Origin: Mesorhizobium sp.
Lineage (GTDB): Bacteria; Pseudomonadota; Alphaproteobacteria; Rhizobiales; Rhizobiaceae
Direction of reading: 5' to 3'
DNA length: 64,000 nt
NCBI RefSeq assembly: GCF_024710845.1
Contig: NZ_JANJTZ010000037.1
Location: 186,001 to 250,000, forward strand
The notes beneath the pieces were generated by a model that did not search any database, was not told where the DNA came from, and worked only from the letters and a program-made list of their open reading frames with translations. Made by a program: the position numbers and the translations under genes. Of this stretch, positions 1 through 8,821 are shown in pieces. Positions within the stretch are counted from its first letter, which is position 1; the number at the start of each line of letters is the position of its first letter.

Positions 1-223
1 TCCAGGCTTTGCGCGCCGTGTCCAGCGTTTCGGGCGTCGGCTTGGCGATCAGGGCGTCGACCGCGGCATCGAGCGCCTTGGCCGTCGTCAGGCTGTCCTC
101 GTAGCCGGCGAGCGCGATGTCGGAATAGGTCTTGACGATGGCGGCCGGCTCGACCGCGAGCGCCGGGATGGTGGCGAAACCCGCATAGGCACAGAGCGCG
201 GCGGACAAGATGCTGATTCTCAT
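1..223 (-). CDS. Imelysin-like (IrpA-type) exported protein, N-terminal fragment
   Basis: Only the first 74 residues are inside the window; the rest runs off the left edge. The ATG at 221-223 is preceded by a purine-rich GGGAAAG. A signal peptide is visible (hydrophobic stretch ending in PALA before VEP), followed by YSDIALAGYEDSLTTAK and a TLDTARKAW segment. This pattern is typical of the start of imelysin / insulin-cleaving metalloprotease-like proteins, which are periplasmic or outer-membrane proteins linked to iron uptake. The metal-binding GxHxxE motif of the family would lie outside the window, so the assignment rests on the N-terminus alone. Confidence 0.7.
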   Translation of the reverse strand, partial: MRISILSAALCAYAGFATIPALAVEPAAIVKTYSDIALAGYEDSLTTAKALDAAVDALIAKPTPETLDTARKAW

Positions 224-354
224 GAGATTCTTTCCCTGGACACGACGCGGCCAGCCTTCGGCGCCGGCGCTTCGACAGTCCGGATATTGCACAATCTAAC
301 TGGAGAAGGAAAGTCATGTTTTAGGCGAGGCGCGCTGTTATCGGACGCAAATCG

Positions 355-1662
355 TCACCCGACCATCGCTTCCTGCTTCTGCCGCATGGCATAGAGCTTC
401 GTCGTGCGGTCCGGCTCCGCATTGGCCTGCGTGAGCAATTCGCCCTTGCGCACCGGTGCCGTGACCTTACCACCCTCGAGCAGTCCGCAGGGAATAGCCT
501 TCGCCGCACGCGCGTCCGGAACCGTCATGGTCCACGACCGGTACATGGTCTCGCCGATCGAATCGAGCTTCTCGCCCGGCTTCAGGTCGCGCTTGGCGAC
601 GGCGCAGACTTCGGCGACCGGCGTATCCAGCGGCACCATGTCTGCCGTGCCGAACAGCACCGCCCGGGCGCAAGTCAGCGGCACTTCGAGTGAGGTCAGG
701 TGGTAGGGCCGGTGGAACGAATAGTACGGACCGGTGCCGACATGGAGATCGTCCATGCGCTCGATGATGCGCGGATGCGTCGCCTCGACGACGACGAAGA
801 CGCCGGGCGCCACGCCCTTGCCGATCGTGTAGTCGACGACGCCCTTCCTCGACAGCACGCCGCCATGCTCGCGCGGGATCAGGATCTTCGCCAGTTGGTC
901 GCGGGTGGCACTCGGCCCGTGCATGCCCGGCACATCGGGCACCAGGCCGGTGGCGTTGGCGATGGCGCACATCTCGACCATCGTCTTGGAACCGTCGACG
1001 AACTCAACCAGCATGCGCGGATTCATGTTCCGGCGCTCCGCCTCCTCGCGGTAGTCGTCGGGCACGGCGTCGTGGTTGAGCGGATTGTTCTTGCCCTTGC
1101 CGGCGGAGACGATCGTGTAGCCGAGCGCCGAGGCAAACTCGATAAGCTCCATGCAGGACGACGGCTCGTCGCCCGCGCCGACCGAGTAGACGACGCCCAG
1201 CCGCTCGGCCTGTTTCTTCAGGTAGACGCCGATGGTGACGTCGGCTTCGACATTCATCATCACCAGGTGCTTGCCGTGCTCCATGGCGATCAGGTTGAAG
1301 TCGGCGGCGACGCCGGGCTTGCCGGTCGCATCGACGATCACGTCGATCAGCGGGTTGGTCACCATCGTTTCGACCGAGGTGACGGCGATGCGGCCCTGCT
1401 CGATGGCGGCGGTCACGGATGACTGCGTGTCGGCTTCCGCGAATTTCGACGTCTCGCCATAGGCGAGCTCGATCGCATGCTTCGCCGTGTGCGGGCGGCG
1501 GGTCGCCATCGCCGACAGCTCGATACCCTTCATCAGCATGCACTGGGTGACGAGGTCGGTGCCCATCTCGCCGGAGCCGATGACGCCGATGCGCACCGGC
1601 CGGCCTTCATCCGCGCGACGCGAGAGTGCGCGCGCGAGGCCCGTGAGTGCGACATTCGTCAT
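355..1662 (-). CDS. NAD(P)-dependent oxidoreductase with C-terminal SAF domain
   Basis: This 435-residue protein starts with a Rossmann segment (RIGVIGSGEMGTDLV, about residues 24-38) as in homoserine-dehydrogenase-like oxidoreductases. It carries a middle catalytic region (VYSVGAGDEPSS) and ends in a SAF-like domain (DLKPGEKLDSIGE, then RKGELLT). Such two-domain proteins are often labelled as FlgA-like or homoserine-dehydrogenase-like and sit in sugar-acid or polyol pathways; the true substrate is unknown. The frame is open up to a TTG at 1722, but that TTG lies inside a TTGACA hexamer. The ATG at 1662 has GGAACA upstream and is the better start. It stands alone between two unrelated genes on the same strand. 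Confidence 0.75.
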   Translation of the reverse strand: MTNVALTGLARALSRRADEGRPVRIGVIGSGEMGTDLVTQCMLMKGIELSAMATRRPHTAKHAIELAYGETSKFAEADTQSSVTAAIEQGRIAVTSVETMVTNPLIDVIVDATGKPGVAADFNLIAMEHGKHLVMMNVEADVTIGVYLKKQAERLGVVYSVGAGDEPSSCMELIEFASALGYTIVSAGKGKNNPLNHDAVPDDYREEAERRNMNPRMLVEFVDGSKTMVEMCAIANATGLVPDVPGMHGPSATRDQLAKILIPREHGGVLSRKGVVDYTIGKGVAPGVFVVVEATHPRIIERMDDLHVGTGPYYSFHRPYHLTSLEVPLTCARAVLFGTADMVPLDTPVAEVCAVAKRDLKPGEKLDSIGETMYRSWTMTVPDARAAKAIPCGLLEGGKVTAPVRKGELLTQANAEPDRTTKLYAMRQKQEAMVG

Positions 1663-1693
1663 CGGCTGTGTTCCGTTCGTATTCTGGCGCCGC

Positions 1694-1722
1694 TGGTAGA
1701 ATTGGCAGCGGTGCAATGTCAA
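1694..1722 (-). promoter_or_regulatory. Candidate sigma-70 promoter of the SAF-domain oxidoreductase
   Basis: Read on the minus strand, TTGACA (1722-1717) is followed after 17 bases by CTACCA (1699-1694). The -35 is perfect and the -10 is poor (3 of 6). It sits 32 bases upstream of the ATG at 1662, which fits a short leader and argues against the TTG start inside the hexamer. Confidence 0.3.
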
Positions 1723-1728
1723 CGCCGC

Positions 1729-4700
1729 CTAGCGCAATCGGGCGAGCGCCTGGCGCGCGCGGTCGAGATTGCGCGCCGTCTCCTCGGCGACTTCGCCGGC
1801 ATCTGCCGCCTTGAATTCGTCCAGGGCGGTCTCGCAGGCCGCGACCGCCTCCTGCAGCGCGGCCAGGTCACGCGCTTCCTCGCCGAGCCCGATCAGGCCG
1901 CGGCACAGCGTGTCACGGATATAGGGCAGGTTTTCCACATCGCCACTTTCCACCTGGGCCGACAAGGCGAGGCGTGCGTCCGCGACGGCGGTTTCGAAGT
2001 CCGACCGGCTGCGCGAAGCCTCCGCCATCAGCACGCGGGCATAGGCGATCGAATTGCGCGTCGCGGCAAAGTCGGCCGGCGCGCTGTCGCGGGGATAGGC
2101 TTTTTCGGCCGCCTCGTAGGCCGCGATCGACGCCAGGAAGTCTTCGCGGCGCGACGGCTCCATGGAGGCACGTTCCTGCAAGGCCTGGCCGAGCATCGAC
2201 TGGTTCCAGGCCCAGTCCGCCTCCTCCGACCCATCCGCCGGCCAGCCGGCGAGCGCAGCCCGGTAGGTTTCGATCGCCTCGCCGAGCATCTTTACGTCCG
2301 ACAGCCGCGAGGCGCGCGCATGCAGGGTACGGCCGAGGTTGAAACGGGCGCGGGTCGCCAGGAGACTTTCGCCGGCCTTTTCGAGTTCTCCCAGGCTGTC
2401 GCGGAAGAGATCGGCGGCACGGACGAAGTGGTCCTCCCCGTCCCGCTCCCCCAGCGACAGTTCGACAAGGCCGGCATTGGAGGTGGAGATCGCCCAGTCC
2501 ACCTTGTTGCCCGCCGCACCAAACAGTTCCGCTGCCTTGGAGAAAGCCTCCGCGGCCTCTGCCAGCCGTGCGCTGTCGCCGGTCCCGTCGCCGATGGTCT
2601 GCAGCGCGCGGCCGAGTTCGTTCCACGCCATCGCGTGGTCGAAATCCTCCGAGCCGGCGGGCGAGGCGTCCAGCGCGGCGCGGAAGGCTTCGGCAGCCTC
2701 GGCGGCCAGCGCGGCATCAGAATCCGGAAGCGCAAGCTCGAGAAGCTCGTTCCCGGCGAAGTAGCTCGATTTTGCCTGGTCGACTCTCTTGCCGAGCACC
2801 CCATACGCCTTCGCCGCCTCGCGCAGCGCCGACACGGCAGCCCGGCGGTCGTCCGCCGCGCCGGTCAGCTTTGCCAGTTCGACGAAGCTGAGACCGATAT
2901 TGTAGCTGGTGTCGGCCTCCTCCTCGGCCGAGCGACTGCGACCGGCCAGCGCCTTCGCCTCGCGGTAGCCGGAGATCGCCTGCCGCAGGCGGTCCTGACT
3001 GCCGGACTTCAAACCGACGTCGTAGTCGTGCCGGGAAAGCCCGTTGCGGGCATAGGCCCATTGGCTCGGCGAGCGGACGGGATCGAGTGCTCCGAGCGCG
3101 GCCCGCCAGGCGTCGCCCGCCTCCTTGCGATAGGCCTCGTTGCCGGTCTTACCGGCGATCTCGTCGAGGACATTCGCCAAGGCGGCGGTCGTGGACGCCC
3201 AGTCGATCGGCGCCCGCTCCCGCGTCCAGCCGGTCAGCGCGGTCCGATAGGCCGAGACCGCATCCTCGAGCAGCGCGTCAATCTTCTCCAGCCGCGCAAG
3301 GTCGGTCAGGGCGGCTGCGCGGTTGGCATGCGCCTGTGCCCAGGCCAGCGGCGTCTCCGCCGCGGAGTTCACCGTGAGCACTTCCTCATAGATCTTGACC
3401 GCCGCGTGCAGGAAACTGGCATCGTCGGTCTTGATCCCATAGTCGCGAAGGACGTTGGCGAGGTTGTTGTAGGTGCTTGCCCATTGCAGCGGGAAGTCAT
3501 CCTTGTCGATATGATCGAGGATCGCCCGATAGAGACCCGCGGCCTCCTTCAGCAGGTCCTTGTCGTCGGCAAGGGCCGCCTTCAGCCGCTTGGCGGCGGC
3601 TAGGTTGGTCTGCGTATTTGCCCACTCCACCGGAATCCTGTCGCGGGTGAACTCGAGCGAGGCGAGTTCGAAGGCGGCGATTGCCTCGTCGACCGCGGCG
3701 ACACTGTCGGTGCGGCGGGCAAGTCCGAGGCGCGCGATGCCGATGTTCTGCTGCACGCGCGCCCAGTCGATCGGGAAGCTCTCGCGCGTGCGGACTTCGA
3801 GCGCCGCTTCGTAGGCGGCCACGGCGGCGGCGTAGAGTTCGGGATCGGCATCGTATTCGGACTGCATCAGAAGCGCGTTCGCAATCAGCGACTGCGTCCA
3901 GGCCCACTGCACCGGATCGCTCTCACGGGTAAACACTTCCAGAGCCCGGTGATGAACCTGCGCGGCTTGCGCGAACATCGACGGATCGCCGAGGCGGGTG
4001 CCCAGTTCGACATGGGCGACGCCGATATTGTTGAGCGCCAGCGCGTGGTCGCCCGGCTTCGTGGTCTTGTAGTTCAGGGAGTCCCGATAGGTGGCGATCG
4101 CATCGCGGATCGCCTGGTTGTCGCCACGGCGATCGCCTTGGTTCCACAGCGCCAGTCCTTCGTTGAGGCGGTACTCCCAGGCAAGCGCGGTATCCCAACG
4201 CTTCACCTCCTCGAAGGCCGAGTGGTAGTCGCGCGCCGCGCCGCGATAGTCGAAGGACAGGTTCAGCGTCTCGGCGCTGCGGGCATAAGCGGCGGCGAAT
4301 TCGAGGCGCCGCGCCTTCAGGTTCGCCTCGACCGTGTCTATTCGTTCCGACAGGTCGCCAATCCGTTGCTTGATCCGGTCGTGCAAGCCGATCGCGGCTT
4401 CGAGCGCTCCTTCGTCGACCGCCTTGTTGGCGAGGTCGGTGAGCCGCTTGATCTCGGGATCGCTGGTGCTGACCGCGTCACGCTCGGCGCGCATCTGCCG
4501 CAGCTTCTCCGCCTGGGAGCGCAGCAGCCGATCGAGCTCGCCCCGATCCTTGGGAGCGTTCTCGCCGAGCGAGGCGAGCATGGCGTAGATAGCGTCCATC
4601 GGCACGCTGTCGGTCGCCGAAATGGCCTCCACCTCGGTGCGCGACCTGTCGGGAAGCGTCGAGATCGTCACCAGCAGCTTGCGCCGCTCGTGCAGGATAT

Positions 4701-5583
4701 CGCCCTCCGGCCCTTCCGGCTCCTCGGGCGCCGCGCCGAGATAGAGCAGCCGGCGCAGGCTTTCGTTGACCCACGGCCGCTGTGCGCCGCGCGTCTTGAG
4801 ATAGACCTCCTCGGCGACCATGCGCAGAACCAGGCCGAACTCTTCGCCTGCCATGGCGGAGAGATGCCTGACCAGCGCATCCGCATAAGGCGAATTGCCG
4901 CCGGGCTTGCCGTCGAGCGCGACCTGGCCGGGCGCGGCCGAATAGGCGATTACGCTGCCGAAGGTTTCTTCCTTTGCGCCGGATCGGGCCGCAAACGGGG
5001 TGACGCTGCGCGGCTGGCCGAGGCCGGCGGGAGTGACCGACAGGCCCTCCTTCGCATCTGCGGTCCTCAGCATCGCGCCCGGCGGAAACGGATTGGTGCG
5101 GCAGGCATCGAGCAGCACGATCGAGATCGGGACCGTGTTGCGCAAGGTCTCGAGATGCTCGCCGAGCGGCACCAGTTTCGCGTCCGCCGCGCCGAGGGCC
5201 GAAAGGTCGGCGTCGACCGGCACGAGGAAGTTCTGGCCGCCGGCCTCGATGCCGTGGCCGGAATAGTAGAGGAGCGCGACGTCCGCCTCTGCCGCATCCT
5301 CGGCGAAGCGCTCGAGCTGGCGGTTCAGGCGCTTGCGGTCGCCGTCATTGACCGTCTGCACCTCGAAGCCGAGATCGGTGAGCAGCTTCTGGATCTCGCG
5401 GGCGTCGTTGGCGGTATTGGCGAGGTCGGGCAGATTGCGATAGTCTGACTGCGCGACGACGAGGGCTACGCCCTTGAGCGGGCCGTTCTGGGCGGCCGCC
5501 GGCGAAGCGAGAACGAGGATTGCAAGGACGGACATTGCCCATCCCCGGAACCTCCATCCCAACGCCCAAGCACTCCGCGCCAC
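1729..5583 (-). CDS. Secreted caspase-fold (peptidase C14/metacaspase-like) protein with long TPR tail
   Basis: The 1284-residue protein starts with an arginine-containing n-region and a hydrophobic segment ending in ASPAAAQ (residues 18-32), a likely signal peptide. A caspase-like domain follows: GVALVVAQSDY at 38-48, catalytic histidine H110 in YYSGHGIE and catalytic cysteine C161 in LLDACRTNPF. From about residue 300 to the end the protein consists of helical, TPR-like repeats rich in patterns such as WAWTQ, WASTYNNLAN and ALNNIG. The frame begins with GTG at 5583; an ATG at 5535 is an alternative but would remove the positive n-region. The domain order is common in Alphaproteobacteria and the natural substrate is unknown. 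No partner gene is adjacent. Confidence 0.85.
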   Translation of the reverse strand: MARSAWALGWRFRGWAMSVLAILVLASPAAAQNGPLKGVALVVAQSDYRNLPDLANTANDAREIQKLLTDLGFEVQTVNDGDRKRLNRQLERFAEDAAEADVALLYYSGHGIEAGGQNFLVPVDADLSALGAADAKLVPLGEHLETLRNTVPISIVLLDACRTNPFPPGAMLRTADAKEGLSVTPAGLGQPRSVTPFAARSGAKEETFGSVIAYSAAPGQVALDGKPGGNSPYADALVRHLSAMAGEEFGLVLRMVAEEVYLKTRGAQRPWVNESLRRLLYLGAAPEEPEGPEGDILHERRKLLVTISTLPDRSRTEVEAISATDSVPMDAIYAMLASLGENAPKDRGELDRLLRSQAEKLRQMRAERDAVSTSDPEIKRLTDLANKAVDEGALEAAIGLHDRIKQRIGDLSERIDTVEANLKARRLEFAAAYARSAETLNLSFDYRGAARDYHSAFEEVKRWDTALAWEYRLNEGLALWNQGDRRGDNQAIRDAIATYRDSLNYKTTKPGDHALALNNIGVAHVELGTRLGDPSMFAQAAQVHHRALEVFTRESDPVQWAWTQSLIANALLMQSEYDADPELYAAAVAAYEAALEVRTRESFPIDWARVQQNIGIARLGLARRTDSVAAVDEAIAAFELASLEFTRDRIPVEWANTQTNLAAAKRLKAALADDKDLLKEAAGLYRAILDHIDKDDFPLQWASTYNNLANVLRDYGIKTDDASFLHAAVKIYEEVLTVNSAAETPLAWAQAHANRAAALTDLARLEKIDALLEDAVSAYRTALTGWTRERAPIDWASTTAALANVLDEIAGKTGNEAYRKEAGDAWRAALGALDPVRSPSQWAYARNGLSRHDYDVGLKSGSQDRLRQAISGYREAKALAGRSRSAEEEADTSYNIGLSFVELAKLTGAADDRRAAVSALREAAKAYGVLGKRVDQAKSSYFAGNELLELALPDSDAALAAEAAEAFRAALDASPAGSEDFDHAMAWNELGRALQTIGDGTGDSARLAEAAEAFSKAAELFGAAGNKVDWAISTSNAGLVELSLGERDGEDHFVRAADLFRDSLGELEKAGESLLATRARFNLGRTLHARASRLSDVKMLGEAIETYRAALAGWPADGSEEADWAWNQSMLGQALQERASMEPSRREDFLASIAAYEAAEKAYPRDSAPADFAATRNSIAYARVLMAEASRSRSDFETAVADARLALSAQVESGDVENLPYIRDTLCRGLIGLGEEARDLAALQEAVAACETALDEFKAADAGEVAEETARNLDRARQALARLR

Positions 5584-5674
5584 AGCATCACCCGACCGTC
5601 CCTGCGGAATGACCGTATCAGCGTGGCGTCATCAAGGCGACGGTCATGAGGACGGGGTCTAAATGGCGGGCCTT

Positions 5675-6712
5675 CTAGGCGCAAGCGACGTAGACGATCC
5701 GTCCCGAGGCATCCCGATCCTCGGCTACCTTGCCCCGTCCGACCAGATAGTTGACGTGGGCGAGCGTCTCGCCGAGCGCAAAGCCGATATTGTCCGGCCC
5801 TTCGACATGCGGGAACATGACCCTTGCCAGGTCGATCGGAATGCGCGGTGCGCGCAGGAATTCGACCGTGGCGTCGAGGCGCTTGTCGTGATGCTCGCGC
5901 AGCTCCAGGATCCGGTCGTGCACGCCATGATAGGGCATGCCGTGCGAGGGCAGGACGAGCGCGTCCGGGCGGATGTCCGAGAAGCTAGGGAAGGATTCGA
6001 GATAGTCGCCGAGCGGGTCGGCCTTCGGCGTCATCTCGTAAACCGCGATGACCGGCGAGATCTTCGGCAGAAGATGATCGCCGGCGATCAGGATGTTCGC
6101 CGCCCTGTCGTAGAACGAGGCGTGTTCGAAGGCGTGGCCGCGCGTCACGATCACCTGCCAGTCTCGGCCTCCGAACCTCACCGTCTCGCCGTCGCGGATT
6201 TCGGTGATCCAGGCCGGAATCGGAGACGACAGGTCGATGAAGCGGTGACGACTCGTCACCAGCTTCTGCGCGACCGAATCGTCGAAGCCGTTGCGGACGA
6301 GATGGGAATGATGCGCGTCGTTCGATCCCGGCACGTCGTGCATGTGGCTGACGCGTGCCCACATCCATTCGGCGAAGGTGCCGACATAGTCCGCGTCGAA
6401 GCGCGACACCATCCAGCCCGACAGGCCGATGTGGTCGACATGGCCGTGGGTCGCGACGACGCGCCGGACCGGCTTGCCGCCCATCGGCCCGGCAAGGAGC
6501 TTTTCCCAGACGCCGAGGATTTCCGGCGTCGCACAGCCGGTGTCGATCACGGTCCAGCCATCGTCCTCATCCAGCAGCCAGACATTGACGTGGTTGAGAC
6601 GAAACGGCAGCGGCAGCCGCGCCCACAACAGGCCGGGCGCGACCTCGCGCGCCTCGCCGGGCGGCGGCGTATCCGCCCAGGGGAATTCGAGCCTGCCGCG
6701 CTTTGCCAGCAT
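5675..6712 (-). CDS. MBL-fold metallohydrolase
   Basis: This 345-residue protein has the metallo-beta-lactamase metal motif THGHVDHIG (H89, H91, D93, H94), a third histidine region at VTRGHAFEHASF and an aspartate in LIAGDHLL. The set is typical of glyoxalase-II-like hydrolases that act on thioesters or lactones. An ATG at 6712 with GAGAGGA upstream is the likely start; the frame stays open further upstream only as antisense-type read-through of the neighbouring gene. It lies 11 bases after the MaoC-type hydratase gene, so it is probably the last gene of a three-gene unit with that hydratase and the CoA lyase. Thioester hydrolysis of a CoA intermediate would fit the context but is inferred. 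Confidence 0.85.
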   Translation of the reverse strand: MLAKRGRLEFPWADTPPPGEAREVAPGLLWARLPLPFRLNHVNVWLLDEDDGWTVIDTGCATPEILGVWEKLLAGPMGGKPVRRVVATHGHVDHIGLSGWMVSRFDADYVGTFAEWMWARVSHMHDVPGSNDAHHSHLVRNGFDDSVAQKLVTSRHRFIDLSSPIPAWITEIRDGETVRFGGRDWQVIVTRGHAFEHASFYDRAANILIAGDHLLPKISPVIAVYEMTPKADPLGDYLESFPSFSDIRPDALVLPSHGMPYHGVHDRILELREHHDKRLDATVEFLRAPRIPIDLARVMFPHVEGPDNIGFALGETLAHVNYLVGRGKVAEDRDASGRIVYVACA

Positions 6713-6723
6713 CTTGCGTCCTC

Positions 6724-7776
6724 TCAGTTCGCCCGGCGCGGGACAAGCACCCAATAGTCGAGATCGAGCAGGACCGAGGTATCCGCGTCGCCACCGGGCG
6801 CCGGATGCGCTGCGCACGGCAGGTCCCTGGTTGCAATCGTGCGGACGCGGAGCGCACCGACATCGGGCCGATGCTCGAAAGCGTGACGGTCGATAATTTC
6901 GGACCAGGAATAGACCGTGTCGCCGCCCGCCGCCGGATTGACGTGCCGGCCGCCATTGATCGCGGCGATGAACGGCGCATTGGCGAGGCCGTTGAAGGAC
7001 AGAGCGCGCGCCAGCGAGATCACGTGGCCGCCATAGACGATGCGCCGGCCGAAGCGGCTCGACTTCTGCGCCCGCCCGTCGAAATGACCCTTGGCGGTAT
7101 TCTGGTAGAGGCGGGTGGCGATCTGGTGCTCGGCCTCCTCGATCGTCATGCCGTCGATATGGTCTATCTTCTCGCCGATCGCGTAGTCGTCGAAGAGGAA
7201 GGGGCTTCCGGCGAGCGTCCGGTCGTAGCGCGAAAAGTCGAGGCCGTCGGGGATGACGAGATCGCCCGCGGACACCACGGCCGCCGTCTCCGGAACGGTC
7301 GTTGCCGGCGCCGGCGCGGTCTCGTCGCGCTTGTTGACCATCACCCAGCGCACGAAGGTGAGCATGGGTTCGCCGGTCTGGTCGTAGCCGGTCGAACGGA
7401 CATAGACGATGCCGGTCTTGCCGTTTGCGTTCTCGCGCAGTCCGATCACGGTCGAGCGCGCGGTGACGCTGTCGTCGGGATAGGCCTGTCTGAGGAACCG
7501 GCATTCGGCATAGCCGAGATTGGCGACGGCGTTGAGCGAGACGTCCGGTACGGTCTTGCCGAAGATCACGTGGAACAGCAGCAGGTTGTCGACCGGCGCA
7601 CGCGCAAGCCCGACTGATTGCGCGAATGCGTCGGACGACTGGACGGCGAACCGCATGCCGTAAAGCGCCGAGTAGAGCGAGACGTCACCGGTCGTGATCG
7701 TGCGCGGCACGGCGTGGACGATCTCCTGGCCGAGGCGGAAATCCTCGAAGAAGTTGCCGGTGCTGGATTTGGCCAT
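6724..7776 (-). CDS. MaoC-family double-hotdog hydratase, mesaconyl-CoA hydratase-like
   Basis: At 350 residues this is the length of mesaconyl-CoA (beta-methylmalyl-CoA) hydratases, which carry two hotdog folds in tandem. The N-terminal half begins NFFEDFRLGQEI and the second half contains FDDYAIGEKIDH and GRRIVYGGHVISLARAL. It lies four bases downstream of a malyl-CoA-lyase-like gene, the same pairing as mch and mcl1 in the ethylmalonyl-CoA and 3-hydroxypropionate pathways. The family assignment is strong. The exact substrate (mesaconyl-CoA or a related branched unsaturated CoA ester) is inferred from the neighbour. Confidence 0.75.
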   Translation of the reverse strand: MAKSSTGNFFEDFRLGQEIVHAVPRTITTGDVSLYSALYGMRFAVQSSDAFAQSVGLARAPVDNLLLFHVIFGKTVPDVSLNAVANLGYAECRFLRQAYPDDSVTARSTVIGLRENANGKTGIVYVRSTGYDQTGEPMLTFVRWVMVNKRDETAPAPATTVPETAAVVSAGDLVIPDGLDFSRYDRTLAGSPFLFDDYAIGEKIDHIDGMTIEEAEHQIATRLYQNTAKGHFDGRAQKSSRFGRRIVYGGHVISLARALSFNGLANAPFIAAINGGRHVNPAAGGDTVYSWSEIIDRHAFEHRPDVGALRVRTIATRDLPCAAHPAPGGDADTSVLLDLDYWVLVPRRAN

Positions 7777-7780
7777 GGGT

Positions 7781-8713
7781 CTACAGTCCCGCGGACGGCT
7801 TCATGCCGGCGAGTTCCGCCCGGTCGATGATCCGCTGCACGAGGCGCACCGTCGCCACGTCGACCATCTGGCCGTCGACCTGGATGGCGCCGAGCCCCTG
7901 GGCCTGCGCCTCGCGATAGGCGGCGACGGCCTTGTAGGCGCGGTCGACCTCGGCCTGCGACGGCGAGAACACCTCCTGCGCGATCGCCACCTGGCTCGGA
8001 TGGATCGCCCACTTCCCCACGGCGCCGAGTTGCTGGGCACGGATACATTCGGTGCGGAACCAGTCGCCGTCCTTGAAGTTCACGAACGGCCCGTCGACCG
8101 CGTCGAGACCATAGGTGCGCGCCGCGACGATCATCTTGTAGCGGGCATAGTGCCAGATATCGCCCGGATAGCCGGAATCGCCGGCGATGGCGCGCGGGTC
8201 GATGCCTTGCGAGGCGGAGTAGTCGCCCATGCCGAAGATCAGCGCCTCGAGCCGGTCCGACGCGCCGGCGATCTCCTCGACGCGCATGATGGCTTCCGCC
8301 TCCTCGATCAGCACCTCGATGCCGATGCGACGCGTCAGCCCGAGCTTGCCTTCGATCTGCGAGAGAAGGCGATCGACAAAGCGGACGTCGCAAGCAGTGC
8401 GGACCTTGGGCACGAGGATCGTGTCGACGTTCCGGCCCGCGCCCTCGACGACGGTGATGATGTCCTCGTAGGCGTAGTGGGTGTCGAGGTCGTTGATGCG
8501 CACGCAGCGGACCGACGTGCCGAAGTCGAGCGTGTTGAGCGCATTGACGATCTGGGTTCTCGCCCCGACCTTCGCGCCCGGCGCGACCGCATCCTCGAGG
8601 TCGAGGAAGACGTGATCGACCTCCATCGCCGCGGCCTTGGCCATCATCTTGTCGCTGGAGCCCGGCACCGCCAGTTGGCAGCGGCGGAGGCGCTTCGGTC
8701 TGGCGTTGGCCAT
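7781..8713 (-). CDS. HpcH/HpaI-family CoA-ester lyase, malyl-CoA / beta-methylmalyl-CoA lyase-like
   Basis: The 310-residue protein shows the CitE/malyl-CoA lyase pattern: RCQLAVPGSSDKMM near the N-terminus, the metal-binding VFLDLEDAVAP, RINDLDT, and the late signature VGKWAIHPSQV. Family members cleave L-malyl-CoA to acetyl-CoA and glyoxylate, or beta-methylmalyl-CoA to propionyl-CoA and glyoxylate. Its ATG is preceded by GGGAGAGA. It is first in a unit with the hydratase and the MBL-fold gene. An inverted repeat of the window-wide operator family lies 93 bases upstream (8806-8821), which places this unit in the same regulon as the Liv transporter on the other side. Confidence 0.8.
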   Translation of the reverse strand: MANARPKRLRRCQLAVPGSSDKMMAKAAAMEVDHVFLDLEDAVAPGAKVGARTQIVNALNTLDFGTSVRCVRINDLDTHYAYEDIITVVEGAGRNVDTILVPKVRTACDVRFVDRLLSQIEGKLGLTRRIGIEVLIEEAEAIMRVEEIAGASDRLEALIFGMGDYSASQGIDPRAIAGDSGYPGDIWHYARYKMIVAARTYGLDAVDGPFVNFKDGDWFRTECIRAQQLGAVGKWAIHPSQVAIAQEVFSPSQAEVDRAYKAVAAYREAQAQGLGAIQVDGQMVDVATVRLVQRIIDRAELAGMKPSAGL

Positions 8714-8778
8714 GATCTCTCTCCCTGTGGCGGCGCGGAGGCGCGACCCTTTCGCGGAGGTCGCCGTGGTCCTGCGAT

Positions 8779-8806
8779 TTGACCGCGCAGCGACGCATCA
8801 TATAAT
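8779..8806 (+). promoter_or_regulatory. Candidate promoter TTGACC-N16-TATAAT
   Basis: TTGACC at 8779-8784, 16 bases, then a perfect TATAAT at 8801-8806. The operator at 8806-8821 covers the expected transcription start. If used it would give a leader of about 400 bases ahead of the Liv transporter gene. The nearer promoter at 9082-9110 may be the main one. Confidence 0.4.
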
Positions 8807-8821
8807 CTAACCATCGTTAGA
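8806..8821. promoter_or_regulatory. TetR-type operator, copy 1
   Basis: TCTAAC-CATC-GTTAGA is a perfect six-base inverted repeat with a four-base spacer. It lies 93 bases upstream of the CoA-lyase start and overlaps the start region of the plus-strand promoter at 8779. Eight further copies of the same design occur in this window, all in promoter-like positions. Confidence 0.75.

Noticed and set aside
1477-3603. Long plus-strand open frame of about 700 codons opposite the caspase/TPR gene
   Set aside because: Arginine- and proline-rich translation without domains, fully antisense to well-supported genes; typical of open antisense frames in high-GC DNA. The same applies to the long frames at 3949-5448, 15920-18112, 22585-25299, 25472-27505, 31996-33531 and 50226-53096.
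5675-7504. 609-codon frame joining the MBL-fold gene to upstream sequence
   Set aside because: The upstream 260 codons are an out-of-frame reading of the MaoC-type gene. The family start at 6712 with a ribosome site is clear. Similar false extensions were trimmed for the NDP-forming ligase, the phosphoribosyltransferase and the PotA-like gene.
1729-8713. Caspase-fold protein plus neighbouring MBL-fold gene as a defence or programmed-death island
   Set aside because: The caspase protein has an export signal, no nuclease, reverse transcriptase, sensor or effector partner is nearby, and the MBL gene belongs to a metabolic unit with hydratase and lyase genes.
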